DNA of 64,000 bases. Source: Falsiroseomonas oleicola. GTDB taxonomy: Bacteria > Pseudomonadota > Alphaproteobacteria > Acetobacterales > Acetobacteraceae. The notes under the pieces are model-generated. The model was given only the letters and a program-made list of their open reading frames with translations, was not told the origin of the DNA and searched no databases. The stretch is from contig NZ_JAERQM010000002.1 in assembly GCF_019029495.1 (NCBI RefSeq), positions 496,001 through 560,000 of the forward strand, given 5' to 3'. Of this stretch, positions 51,436-61,957 are shown in pieces (position 1 is the stretch's first letter; each line of letters starts with the position of its first letter). Position numbers and translations under genes: made by a program.

Positions 51436-52337
51436 TGGACGCCTATCTGATCGCCATGCTGGTCTTCGCCGGCTTCTATGCGCTGATGGCGCTGGGGCTG
51501 AACGTGATCTGGGGACTGACCGGCATGGTCAATCTCGGCCTGGTCGGCTTCTTCGCCCTCGGCGCCTATGCCTCCGCGCTGCTGACGACAAAACTGTTCT
51601 GGCCGATGCCGCTGGGCTGGGCCGCGGGCGCCGTGGTGGCCGCCGCCGCGGGCGCCGTCATGGCGCTGATCGTGGCGCGGCTGCGCGGCGACTATCTCGC
51701 CATCGTCACGCTGGGTTTTGCGGAAGTCATCCGCCTGACGGCCTCCAACGAAATCTGGCTGACCAATGGCACGGACGGCATTTCGGGCATCCCCGGTCCC
51801 TGGCGCGGCGATGTCTCGCCGCCCGAGTTCAACCTGATCTATCTCGGCATCGTCTGGACGGCCGTCGCCGTGGTCTTCGTGCTGCTCGCGCGCCTGTCGC
51901 ATTCCCCCTTCGGCCGCGTGCTGCGCGCGATCCGGGAGGATGAGGATGTCGCCGCCGTCGCCGGCAAGCCGGTGCTGTGGTTCAAGGTGCGCGCCTTCAC
52001 CATCGGCGCTGCGGTGCTGGGCGGGGCGGGCGCGCTCTATGCCCACTACAACGCCTACATCGCCCCCGACGGTTTTGCGCCGCTGCTGACCATCTACATC
52101 GTGCTGGCGCTGACGGCCGGCGGCGTCGGCGCCATGCGCGGCGCGATCATCGGCGCGCTGTTCGTCATCGCGCTGCTGGAATCGACGCGCTTCCTCTCCG
52201 CCATCATCCCCGGCGTCAGCCCGGTGCAGAAGGCGGCCTTGCGCGAGGGCGCCATCGCGCTGAGCCTGATCCTGCTGCTGCGCTTCCGGCCGCAGGGCCT
52301 GATCCCCGAGAAAACCCGCACCAAGGCCTTCCCATGA
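51435..52337 (+). CDS. livM: Branched-chain amino acid-type ABC permease LivM
   Basis: Second permease, 300 residues: NVIWGLTGMVNLGLVGFFALGAY, LRGDYLAIVTLGFAEVIRL, the conserved extracytoplasmic NGTDGISGIPGPW, the cytoplasmic loop RVLRAIREDEDVAAVAGKP, and C-terminal TAGGVGAMRGAIIGALFVI. All are standard for LivM. The last residues (RPQGLIPEKTRTKAFP) overlap the next ATG by four bases. Confidence 0.94.
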   Translation: MDAYLIAMLVFAGFYALMALGLNVIWGLTGMVNLGLVGFFALGAYASALLTTKLFWPMPLGWAAGAVVAAAAGAVMALIVARLRGDYLAIVTLGFAEVIRLTASNEIWLTNGTDGISGIPGPWRGDVSPPEFNLIYLGIVWTAVAVVFVLLARLSHSPFGRVLRAIREDEDVAAVAGKPVLWFKVRAFTIGAAVLGGAGALYAHYNAYIAPDGFAPLLTIYIVLALTAGGVGAMRGAIIGALFVIALLESTRFLSAIIPGVSPVQKAALREGAIALSLILLLRFRPQGLIPEKTRTKAFP

Positions 52338-52828
52338 CCCGCCCCGTCCCCGATTTCTCGCCCGTTGTCAGCGCCATGGCGGAAGCCGGCCAACCCGGCA
52401 CGCTGTTCGCCGCGCTCGACGCCGCCATGGGCCAGGCGATCGGCCACAAGCTGTTCACCATCCTGGTGATCCATCCGGGCGCGCAGGAGAGCCAGCGCTA
52501 CTATTCCAACATGCCGAAGGAATACCCCGTCGGCGGCCGCAAGCCGATCACGACCACGCCCTGGTTCCAGAAGGTCCTCGGCGAGGGCGTGCCCTATGTC
52601 GGCTACAACTACGCGGACATCACCGACGTCTTCTACGACCACGAGTTGATCCGCAGCCTGGGCTGCGAGAGCGTGCTGAATGTCCCCGTCCGCTGGAACG
52701 GCCAGAGCATCGCCACCATCAACCTGCTGCATGAGGCCGGCTGGTACAGTGAGGCCGACATCGCCACCGCCCGGCACTTCGCCGCACTCGCCGTGCCGGG
52801 CGTGCTGAAGGTGATCGCGGAGGGTTAG
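52334..52828 (+). CDS. GAF-domain protein
   Basis: Single GAF domain of 164 residues, with no output domain. LFAALDAAMGQAIGHKLFTILVIHP is the first helix and strand. YVGYNYADITDVFYDHELIRSLGCESVLNVPV and NGQSIATINLLHEAGWYSEADI complete the fold. It starts at 52334 with an ATGA overlap to livM, so it is made with the importer and may sense or bind its substrate, or act as a small catalytic GAF protein. Function is unknown. Confidence 0.85.
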   Translation: MTRPVPDFSPVVSAMAEAGQPGTLFAALDAAMGQAIGHKLFTILVIHPGAQESQRYYSNMPKEYPVGGRKPITTTPWFQKVLGEGVPYVGYNYADITDVFYDHELIRSLGCESVLNVPVRWNGQSIATINLLHEAGWYSEADIATARHFAALAVPGVLKVIAEG

Positions 52829-52942
52829 CCACCCCGCCCGCATTGCGCCGTCCAACCTTCCAAAGGGGGGCTGGACGGCGGCGCCGTCCCTCCGCAATAC
52901 TTAGGGATGTAAGGGTCTCAACGACCCAGCGGAGGAAACCCC

Positions 52943-54130
52943 ATGTCGCGCTTCCCGACGCGCATCGAAGACATCCTGGCCGCGCCGACGCGCCGCGGCC
53001 TGCCGCGGCCGGTGCAGCACAAGCCTGCCGATATCGGCGCCTATCTGCGCGGCGTGGACAATTTCTGCCGGGTCATGGCGATCCGCCCCGGCGACCATGT
53101 TGTGATGCTGACCGACCCGCTGCTGGACCCGCGCGTGATCCAGGCCGTGCAGGGCCTCGCGCGCGGGCGAGGCGCCACCTTCGCCAGCTACATGGGCGAG
53201 AGCACCCGCTATGTGACGGTGCCGGAGGAGGCGAAGGCGATGCTGTCGCGGGCCACCTTCGTCGTCTCCACCTGGTTCGCCTCCGTGCTCGATCCCTATT
53301 GCATCGGGCTGCGCCGCAACCAGGGGCAGCGCTGGGTGAAGATCACCTTCTTCCGCGACCTCGACCTGCTGCACACGCCGCAGGCGCAGTTCCCGCTGGA
53401 CCTGCTGGGCGAGATCATCCGCGCCACGGGCCGGCTGTTCCCGGAACAGGGCGACTTCACGTTGCGCCTGTCCGACCCGCGCGGCACCGACCTGCGCATC
53501 CCCTACACCGATGCGATGCTCCAGCACCTGCGGAAGCACAACCGCTGGCGCGGCCACAACGTGGCGGATGAGCCCGGCTGCTACGTGCACTACCTGCCGA
53601 CGCATGGGCCGAACCTGTTCGAATATTCGATGGTCGGGCTGAAGCCGGAGGACAAGGTGGGCGTCTCCGGCACGGTCTGGGCGAATTGGGCGGTCGGCTT
53701 CGACAAGCCCTTCGAAAGCCCGGTCGGCGTCGAATTCAAGGACGACCTGGTCCACGCCGTGCATGGCGAGGGCTTCGCCGCCGAGGTGATGCGCGACTAC
53801 CTGATCGGCGGCACGCTGGAGGAGCTGGGCTGCGGCCATAACCCCAAGGCCCCGCGCTTCGACATCTACCCCGCCGGCCCCAATTCGCCGGGCAGCCTGC
53901 ATGTCGGCATCAACGCGCCGAAACCATCGGAATACCTCCGCCGCGTGATGCCGAATTGGGAGGAGCCGCATATCCACATGGATCTGGTGCTCTACGACGC
54001 CACGGTGACGGCGGGGAACCGTCCGCTGGTCGAGGATGGTTACCTGCTGTCGCTGCGCGATCCCAAGGTGCGCGCCCTGGCGGAGACCTATGGCGACCCG
54101 GTGGATCTGTTGGAAGCCTGGCCGGTCTGA
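52943..54130 (+). CDS. NicX-like / aminopeptidase-T-like metalloenzyme
   Basis: Protein of 395 residues resembling 2,5-dihydroxypyridine 5,6-dioxygenase (NicX), whose family is often named leucyl aminopeptidase (aminopeptidase T). Shared blocks with NicX as I recall it are VHAVHGEGFAAEVMRDYL, LGCGHNPKA and PHIHMDLVLYDATV, the last giving the His-x-Asp iron ligands near the C-terminus. The N-terminal domain is the usual Rossmann-like fold (FCRVMAIRPGDHVVMLTDP). An AGCGGAGGAAA ribosome site precedes the ATG. Its position after the Liv importer suggests ring cleavage of the imported compound. True activity is unproven. Confidence 0.72.
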   Translation: MSRFPTRIEDILAAPTRRGLPRPVQHKPADIGAYLRGVDNFCRVMAIRPGDHVVMLTDPLLDPRVIQAVQGLARGRGATFASYMGESTRYVTVPEEAKAMLSRATFVVSTWFASVLDPYCIGLRRNQGQRWVKITFFRDLDLLHTPQAQFPLDLLGEIIRATGRLFPEQGDFTLRLSDPRGTDLRIPYTDAMLQHLRKHNRWRGHNVADEPGCYVHYLPTHGPNLFEYSMVGLKPEDKVGVSGTVWANWAVGFDKPFESPVGVEFKDDLVHAVHGEGFAAEVMRDYLIGGTLEELGCGHNPKAPRFDIYPAGPNSPGSLHVGINAPKPSEYLRRVMPNWEEPHIHMDLVLYDATVTAGNRPLVEDGYLLSLRDPKVRALAETYGDPVDLLEAWPV

Positions 54131-54162
54131 AGCCGGGCCACATCAACGAAAGGGAGGAAGCG

Positions 54163-55149
54163 ATGAAGACGGAACACGGGCCGCGCCTGTCGCGGCGGGG
54201 TGCGCTGGCGGCCGGGTTGCTGCTGGCGGCGGGCGGTGCGCGGGCGCAGAGCTATCCGGACCGGCCGATCCGGCTGGTGGTGCCCTTCCTGGCGGGTGGC
54301 GGTGGCGACACGCTGTCGCGCCTCGCCACCGGCCCGGCCCAGACGCGGCTCGGCCAGAACTTCGTGGTGGAGAACCGGCCCGGCGCCGGCGGCAATGTGG
54401 GGGCGGAGGTGGCGGCGCGGGCCGCGCCGGATGGCTACACGCTGTTCTACGGCACCAACGGCACCCATGCGATCAATGAGGCGCTGTACCCCCGCCTCAG
54501 CTTCCGCCCGCATGAGGATTTCGTCCCCATCGCGCCGTTGTCGCGCATCGTGCTGGTGGTGCTGGTCAAGCGCGACCTGCCGGTGGAGACGCTGCCGCAG
54601 CTCATCGCCTGGCTGAAGGCCAATCCCGGCAAGGCCAGCTATGGCTCCGCCGGCAATGGCACCACCGGGCATATCGCGGCGGAGATGTTCCGCATGGCCG
54701 CCGGGGTGGACATCCTGCATGTGCCCTATCGCGGCAATGCGGCGGCGATGACCGATCTCGCCGCCGGGCGGATCGACATGGCGATCGAGCTGATCCCGGC
54801 CGCCTTCGCCGCCATGCAGAATGACGCGGTGCGGACGCTCGCTGTCACCTCGGCCACGCCCCTGGCGACGCATCCGAACCTGCCGACCGTCGCCTCCGTG
54901 CTGCCGGGTTTTGCGGTCAGCGCCTGGGACGGGATCTTCGCCCCGGCCGGCACGCCCCTGCCGGTGATCGAGCGTCTGAACGCGGCCTTCACCGCAGGGC
55001 TGCGGGAGGAGTCCGTGGTGGCCGCGCTGCGGGCCCGGGGGGCGGAGCCGGCACCGGCGATGAACCCCGACGCCTTCGCCGCCTTCATCGCGACGGAACG
55101 GCAGCGCTGGGGCGCCGCCGTCCGCGCCTCCGGCGCCCAGCTCGGCTGA
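54163..55149 (+). CDS. Bug-family (TctC) tripartite tricarboxylate transporter receptor
   Basis: Periplasmic receptor of 328 residues. The ATG at 54163 has AGGGAGGAAG upstream. The signal region is KTEHGPRLSRRGALAAGLLL with cleavage near GARAQ, a possible Tat leader. Motifs are YPDRPIRLVVPFLAGGGGD, VVENRPGAGGNVGAEV, AAPDGYTLFYG and LHVPYRGNAAAMTD. It lies 32 bases after the NicX-like gene, so it is probably in the same operon and gives the cluster a second binding protein besides LivK. Confidence 0.92.
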   Translation: MKTEHGPRLSRRGALAAGLLLAAGGARAQSYPDRPIRLVVPFLAGGGGDTLSRLATGPAQTRLGQNFVVENRPGAGGNVGAEVAARAAPDGYTLFYGTNGTHAINEALYPRLSFRPHEDFVPIAPLSRIVLVVLVKRDLPVETLPQLIAWLKANPGKASYGSAGNGTTGHIAAEMFRMAAGVDILHVPYRGNAAAMTDLAAGRIDMAIELIPAAFAAMQNDAVRTLAVTSATPLATHPNLPTVASVLPGFAVSAWDGIFAPAGTPLPVIERLNAAFTAGLREESVVAALRARGAEPAPAMNPDAFAAFIATERQRWGAAVRASGAQLG

Positions 55150-56400
55150 TCAGCCCCGCGCCTCTTCCTCGGATACCTCCCCTGGCACCGGCGTCATCAC
55201 GCCGCCGACCGTGGCCGGGGAGGTCGCCGCCATGTCGAAGGTTTCACGCGATTCCGGCGCGGGGGCGGCGCGGCGGCGCAGGCGCCAGAGCACGAAGGCC
55301 AGCAATCCGGCCTGGGTCATGGCGATGAACAGGAACAGCCCGCCGCCGGGGACGGATCGCATCAGCAGCGCCGCCCCGATCGGCCCGGCGATGGAGCCCA
55401 GCCCATTGACCAGCAGCAGGGAGGAGGCGGTGCCGACATAGTCGGACGGGTCGGCATGGTCATAGGCATGGGCCGCCGCGATGGAATAGCAGGGCAGCGA
55501 CACCCCGCCGAAGACCGCCGCCAGCACCAGCAGCCAGATGCCCTGCGGCGCCAACAGCCCCAGCGCCAGCCCGACGCAGATCGAGGCCAGCAGCAGCCCG
55601 GCGAGGACGAAGCGCCGGTCCATGCGATCCGACAGCCGGCCCACCGGCATCTGCGTCACCGCCCCGGCCAGCACCGCCGCCGTCATGAACAAGGCGGCGC
55701 CATTCTCATCCAGCCCGAAGCCGGTGGCCGCCACCGCACCCAGGCCCCAGAAGGCGCCATTGGCCAGCCCCACCATCAGGCTGCCGACCAGCCCGACCGG
55801 GGAGGCGCGCCACAACCGGCCCGGCCGGAAGCGCACATCTGTCACCGGCGCGGGTTGCGGCGCGCGGGTCAGCGCCACGGGGATGGCGGCGACGCTGATG
55901 AGGATGCCGGCCACCGCGAACAGCTCGAACCCCGCCACCGGATAGGCCAGCAGCATCATCTGCCCCGCCGCGATGGCGGCGTGGTTGATCATCACATAGG
56001 TGCCGAGCAACAACCCGCGGGTGGTGTTGGTGGCGCGGTCGTTCAGCCAGGATTCCACCACCAGGTAGAACACCGCCAGCCCGTAGCCGAAGCCGAAGCG
56101 CATCAGGGCCCAGGCCACCTCGCCGACCAGCAGCGGATAGGCGAAGGCCACGGCCGAGACGCCGCAGACCACCGCCGCGAAGGCGCGGATATGCCCCGCC
56201 CGCCCCACCAGATGCGGCCCATGCAGGCAGCCCGCCACGAAACCGGCGAAATAGGCCGAGCCGAGCAGGCCGATGGCCACCGGCCCGAACCCTTCCGCCG
56301 CGCCGCGCAGCGGCAGCAGCAGCGTCAGCAGCCCGTGCCCGGTCAGCAGCAGCGCCACGCCGCCGAACAGCGAAGCCGCGGAACGCAGGACGGAGCCCAT
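55150..56400 (-). CDS. MFS transporter (YcaD/UMF1-like)
   Basis: Twelve-span secondary transporter of 416 residues. LLGSAYFAGFVAGCLHGPHLV (span 2 and loop), RFGFGYGLAVFYLVVESWLND (span 4-5) and the second-half loop PVGRLSDRMDRRFVLAG are typical of the YcaD branch. The C-terminus is hydrophilic and Pro/Glu-rich. The start at 56400 is 4 bases after the BCCT stop, so the two form an operon. Its stop codon directly abuts the convergent Bug gene stop (TGATCA), leaving no spacer. The substrate is unknown. Confidence 0.88.
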   Translation of the reverse strand: MGSVLRSAASLFGGVALLLTGHGLLTLLLPLRGAAEGFGPVAIGLLGSAYFAGFVAGCLHGPHLVGRAGHIRAFAAVVCGVSAVAFAYPLLVGEVAWALMRFGFGYGLAVFYLVVESWLNDRATNTTRGLLLGTYVMINHAAIAAGQMMLLAYPVAGFELFAVAGILISVAAIPVALTRAPQPAPVTDVRFRPGRLWRASPVGLVGSLMVGLANGAFWGLGAVAATGFGLDENGAALFMTAAVLAGAVTQMPVGRLSDRMDRRFVLAGLLLASICVGLALGLLAPQGIWLLVLAAVFGGVSLPCYSIAAAHAYDHADPSDYVGTASSLLLVNGLGSIAGPIGAALLMRSVPGGGLFLFIAMTQAGLLAFVLWRLRRRAAPAPESRETFDMAATSPATVGGVMTPVPGEVSEEEARG

Positions 56401-56404
56401 GCCC

Positions 56405-58357
<1,953 letters not shown>

Positions 58358-58530
58358 GGCTTGGCCAGGTCTTTTGTGGAGGGCGTGCCATGCTGGGTGC
58401 CTTCTTCCCGAGGGTTGTGGAGGAAAGCGACCCAGCATAGGCGCGGGAAGACGTCGCGAACACCTTTGGGGTTACAACGTGCGCGCGAATTGGCGCCGTT
58501 CCCGTTCACGCTACCGTGGTTACGATTTCG

Positions 58531-59481
58531 TCACATGGCTTGGCTGGCGCCCGCGTCATAGGCCACCCGGAACCCCGTATGCCCGGCGGAGGTGTCGGGG
58601 CTGCGGCCGGAACGGGCGGCGATGCGGTAGCGGTAGCAGTAGCTGCGGTGGCACAGGTAGGAGCCACCCTTCATCACCCGCTCCCGCTCCGCCGTCGCCG
58701 CCTGGTTGCGCTGCTTCGCCGCCGCCGAGAGGGAGCGCACGCGGAACGGGTCGGCGCACCATTCCCAGACATTGCCGCAGGTGTTGAACAGCCCGAAGCC
58801 GTTCGGGCGATAGGCATCGACCGGGGCGGTGCCGAGAAAGCCGTCGGCCAGGCTGTTCCGCACCGGGAAGCGGCCCTGCCAGATGTTGCACAGCGCGTTG
58901 CCGTCATCCGGCTCCGCCGCGCCCCAGGGAAAGCGGGCGCTGTCGTCGCCGCCCTTGGCCGCATGTTCCCATTCCGCCTCGCTCGGCAGCCGGCCGCCCG
59001 CCCAGGCGGCGAAGGCGGCGGCGTCGTTCCAGCCGATATGGGTGGCGGGGTGGTCGAGGCGGTCGGCGATGGTCGAGCCCGGCCCCTCCGGCACCGCCCA
59101 ATACGCGCCATGCACCTGGCGCCACCAGGGCGTGCCCTCGGGGCTCGGGGCCTCTGTCCCGGCGGCCAGGAAGCTGTGGAAGACATAGGACCAGCCATAG
59201 CGCTCCGCCTCGGTGCGGTAGCCGGTGGCGGCGACGAAGGCGGCGTAGCGGCGGTTGCTCACGGCATGGGCGTCGATGCGGAAGGGGCGCAGCGCCGCGC
59301 GCCGCGCCGGCCCTTCGCCATCCTCGCGGAAGAAGGGCGTGTCGGTTCCGAGGGTGACGCTGCCGCCGGGGATGTCGACGACCCGCGCGTCATCGACGCC
59401 ACCCGCGGCCAGCAGGCTGGGAGCCGGCCCGGCCGCGCGCCCACTGGCGGGCACGCAGCAGGATTTGACGGGAGCCTCCAC
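58531..59481 (-). CDS. Formylglycine-generating enzyme (sulfatase-modifying factor)
   Basis: Converts the active-site cysteine of sulfatases to formylglycine in the cytoplasm. The 316 residues contain WNDAAAFAAWAGGRLPSEAEWEHAAKGG and GFGLFNTCGNVWEWCADPF. The catalytic pair is Cys277/Cys282 in GGSYLCHRSYCYRYR, identical in spacing to the human enzyme. The GTG start at 59481 is 4 bases after the upstream sulfatase stop. Last gene of the sulfatase operon, so it should serve both sulfatases upstream. Confidence 0.93.
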   Translation of the reverse strand: MEAPVKSCCVPASGRAAGPAPSLLAAGGVDDARVVDIPGGSVTLGTDTPFFREDGEGPARRAALRPFRIDAHAVSNRRYAAFVAATGYRTEAERYGWSYVFHSFLAAGTEAPSPEGTPWWRQVHGAYWAVPEGPGSTIADRLDHPATHIGWNDAAAFAAWAGGRLPSEAEWEHAAKGGDDSARFPWGAAEPDDGNALCNIWQGRFPVRNSLADGFLGTAPVDAYRPNGFGLFNTCGNVWEWCADPFRVRSLSAAAKQRNQAATAERERVMKGGSYLCHRSYCYRYRIAARSGRSPDTSAGHTGFRVAYDAGASQAM

Positions 59482-59485
59482 GCGC

Positions 59486-60967
59486 CTAGCCCCCGGGCGT
59501 CCCCACCACGACATCAGCCCCGGCCTGGGGCGGCGGCGGAAAGTGGAAGCCGCGCTGGCCGGACAGGCCGCGATTGGTCTGGCTGACAAAGGGCTTGGCC
59601 GGGGTGCCGACCAGCTTTCCATCCATGATCCAGCCGGTATCGGCGCCCCAGGCATCGGCGACCAGCGCCGCCTCCAGCTTCGTCTGGACATCGGCCAGCG
59701 CCGTTTCGCCGGCGAGGTTCCGCATCTCCTGCGGGTCCTCCGCCAGGTCGAAAAGCTGGATGGTATTGCCGTTCGGGTACCAGATCAGCTTGTGCCGCCC
59801 ATCCGTCGCCATGCGGGTGGCGGAGGCATCGTCGCGGCAGGCCGCCGTCAGCACCTGCCGCCGCGCAGCGCCGATCATCGAAAGCCCCTCCATCGGCGCC
59901 TGCGGCGTGACGCCGGCGAAATCGAGCAGCGTCGGCATCACATCGGCGAGCTGTACCAGCCGCCGGTCGATGCTGCCGGGCGCGGTGCGGGCATCGCCGG
60001 CCGGGCCGAGCAGGATGGTCGGCACCCGGGCGCTGTCCTCGTAGAAGATGCGCTTGGCCCATAAGCCGTGGGTGCCCAGCATGTCGCCATGGTCGGCGGT
60101 GAACAGCACCACCGTATCGTCCAGCAGCCCCTCCTCCCGCAGCGTGCCGAGCACCAGGCGGAACTGGTGGTCGATATGGGTACACAGCGCCATGAAGGCG
60201 CGCTGGATGCCGCGCATATGGTGCGGCTTCACATGCGACCAGTAGTCGGTGATGGAGCGCAGGGCGTAGGGCAGGGCGGCCTCGTCCCTGGCCCAGTCGG
60301 CGATGGGCGGCACGGGCGGCTCGGCGTCGCGATAGATGTCGAGATAGGCCTGAAGGGGCGCCAGCGGCGGATGCGGCGCGGTGTAGGACAGGTGCCAGAA
60401 GCCCGGCCGCGTCGGGTCGCGCCGCTTGATCTCGCGGCACATCTTCCAGGTGGTCCAGTTGGTCACATGGCAAGGCTCCGGCAGGTGGAAGGGTCGCCAG
60501 AGATAGTCGTTGTTGTTCATGCCATGGTTGAAGCCCTGGCCCGGAAAACCCTGGTCGGCCAGGAACAGGTCGTAATCGTCATAGCCGCCGAGATGCGGCC
60601 GGCCTTCCTCCGCCAGATGCACGTCGTCGAAGCCGATGCGGTCGCGCGGCGGATAGACATGCAGCTTGCCGACCGCGGTGGTCTGGTAGCCGGCGGCGCC
60701 GAGCGTCGCGGCCAGCGTCGGGCTGTCCGGCATCCGCGCCACCGGATCGAAGCTGCGGTCGCCATGGATTCGGGCGGTATTGCCCGTCATCATGGTGCGC
60801 CGCGCCGGGATGCAGATCGGGCATTCGGAATAGGTATTGGGGAAGCACACGCCATTGCGCGCGAGCTGGTCCAGCGTGGGCGTCAGCACGGTGGGATGGC
60901 CGGCATAGCCCATCAGGGAGGCCGGCCACTGGTCCACCGTGACCAGCATGATGTTCGGGCGCTTCAT
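59486..60967 (-). CDS. Type I sulfatase (formylglycine-dependent)
   Basis: Sulfate-ester hydrolase of 493 residues. The modification motif C-I-P-A-R starts at Cys52, in ECPICIPARRTMMTG, and can be matured by the enzyme encoded next. Metal ligands are in NIMLVTVDQ, HPPLAP and LFTADHGDMLGTHGL. There is no signal peptide, so it acts in the cytoplasm, which requires uptake of the sulfated substrate. The ATG at 60967 is used. A GTG at 60979 that overlaps the Bug stop is possible. It resembles arylsulfatases and phosphonate monoester hydrolases. The substrate is unknown. Confidence 0.9.
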   Translation of the reverse strand: MKRPNIMLVTVDQWPASLMGYAGHPTVLTPTLDQLARNGVCFPNTYSECPICIPARRTMMTGNTARIHGDRSFDPVARMPDSPTLAATLGAAGYQTTAVGKLHVYPPRDRIGFDDVHLAEEGRPHLGGYDDYDLFLADQGFPGQGFNHGMNNNDYLWRPFHLPEPCHVTNWTTWKMCREIKRRDPTRPGFWHLSYTAPHPPLAPLQAYLDIYRDAEPPVPPIADWARDEAALPYALRSITDYWSHVKPHHMRGIQRAFMALCTHIDHQFRLVLGTLREEGLLDDTVVLFTADHGDMLGTHGLWAKRIFYEDSARVPTILLGPAGDARTAPGSIDRRLVQLADVMPTLLDFAGVTPQAPMEGLSMIGAARRQVLTAACRDDASATRMATDGRHKLIWYPNGNTIQLFDLAEDPQEMRNLAGETALADVQTKLEAALVADAWGADTGWIMDGKLVGTPAKPFVSQTNRGLSGQRGFHFPPPPQAGADVVVGTPGG

Positions 60968-60975
60968 GGCCGCAC

Positions 60976-61944
60976 TCACTCCACCCGCGCTCCGCTCGCC
61001 TGCACCACCGGCCCCAGCTTGGCGCGTTCCGCCGCGATGAAGGCGACGAAGTCCTGTGCCGAGCCGCCCTTCAGCGGCAGGCCGAGCTGGCGTGCGCGTT
61101 CCAGCACCCCGGGATCGGCCACGGCGACGTTATAGGCGGCGTTGAGGCGCGTGATCGCCTCGGCCGGCGTGCCGCGCGGTGCCACCACACCGTGCCAGGA
61201 GAGGAAGTTGTAGTTGGCCACCCCCGCCTCCGCGACCGTTGGCAGGTCCGGCGTGAAGGGGGAACGGCTGGGGCCGGTGACGGCCAGCGCGCGCACCTGG
61301 CCCTGGGTCACGGCCGGCAGCAGCGTGCCGTCGATCAGCAGGTCGACATTGCCGCCGATCAGGTCGATCTGCGCCGGGGCACTGCCGCGATAGGGCACAT
61401 GCGTCATCGGCACATTCGCCAGCGACATCAGCATCTGCGTCGCCAGATGTCCCGCCGTGCCATTGCCCGGCGTCGCGAAGGTCAGCGCATTCGGCCGTGC
61501 GCGGGCCGCTGCCAGCAGGCTGCCCAGGTTCTGATGGGGCGACTGCCGCGGCACGCCGACCAGCAGCGAAACCTCCGTCAGCCGCACGATCGGCACAAAA
61601 CTGTCGGGATCGAAGGGCAGCCGCGCAAACAGATGCGGCGCGATGGCCAGGATGCCGATATCCGCGAAGAGCACGGTATAGCCATCCGCGGCGGCGCGGG
61701 AGGCGATGCCCGCACCAATGGTGCCGCCGCCGCCGCCGCGATTGTCGATGACCAGTGGCTGGCCGATCTGCCGTTCCACAACCGGCGCCAGCAGCCGCGC
61801 CAGGATGTCGTTGTTGCCGCCGGGCGGATAGGGCACCACCACGGTCACCGGCCGTTCCGGCCATGCGGCACGGGCCGGCGTGGCGATGAAGGGCGCGGCG
61901 AGCAATCCGGCACCCAGCAGCGTCAGAAGCCTGCGAGCGATCAT
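60976..61944 (-). CDS. Bug-family (TctC) tripartite tricarboxylate transporter receptor
   Basis: Periplasmic receptor of 322 residues between two sulfatase genes. The ATG at 61944 has GGGGGA upstream. The signal MIARRLLTLLGAGLLAAP is cleaved near ARAAW. Motifs are WPERPVTVVVPYPPGGNNDI, VIDNRGGGGGTIGAG, AAADGYTVLFADI and MTHVPYRGSAPAQIDLIGG. It starts 13 bases after the second sulfatase stop and overlaps or abuts the first sulfatase. Co-expression suggests its ligand is a sulfated organic acid or its product. Confidence 0.93.
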   Translation of the reverse strand: MIARRLLTLLGAGLLAAPFIATPARAAWPERPVTVVVPYPPGGNNDILARLLAPVVERQIGQPLVIDNRGGGGGTIGAGIASRAAADGYTVLFADIGILAIAPHLFARLPFDPDSFVPIVRLTEVSLLVGVPRQSPHQNLGSLLAAARARPNALTFATPGNGTAGHLATQMLMSLANVPMTHVPYRGSAPAQIDLIGGNVDLLIDGTLLPAVTQGQVRALAVTGPSRSPFTPDLPTVAEAGVANYNFLSWHGVVAPRGTPAEAITRLNAAYNVAVADPGVLERARQLGLPLKGGSAQDFVAFIAAERAKLGPVVQASGARVE

Positions 61945-61957
61945 GGTGAATCCCCCT

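Noticed and set aside
55140-55160. TGATCA at the junction of two converging genes as a regulatory palindrome
   Set aside because: It is simply the two abutting stop codons.
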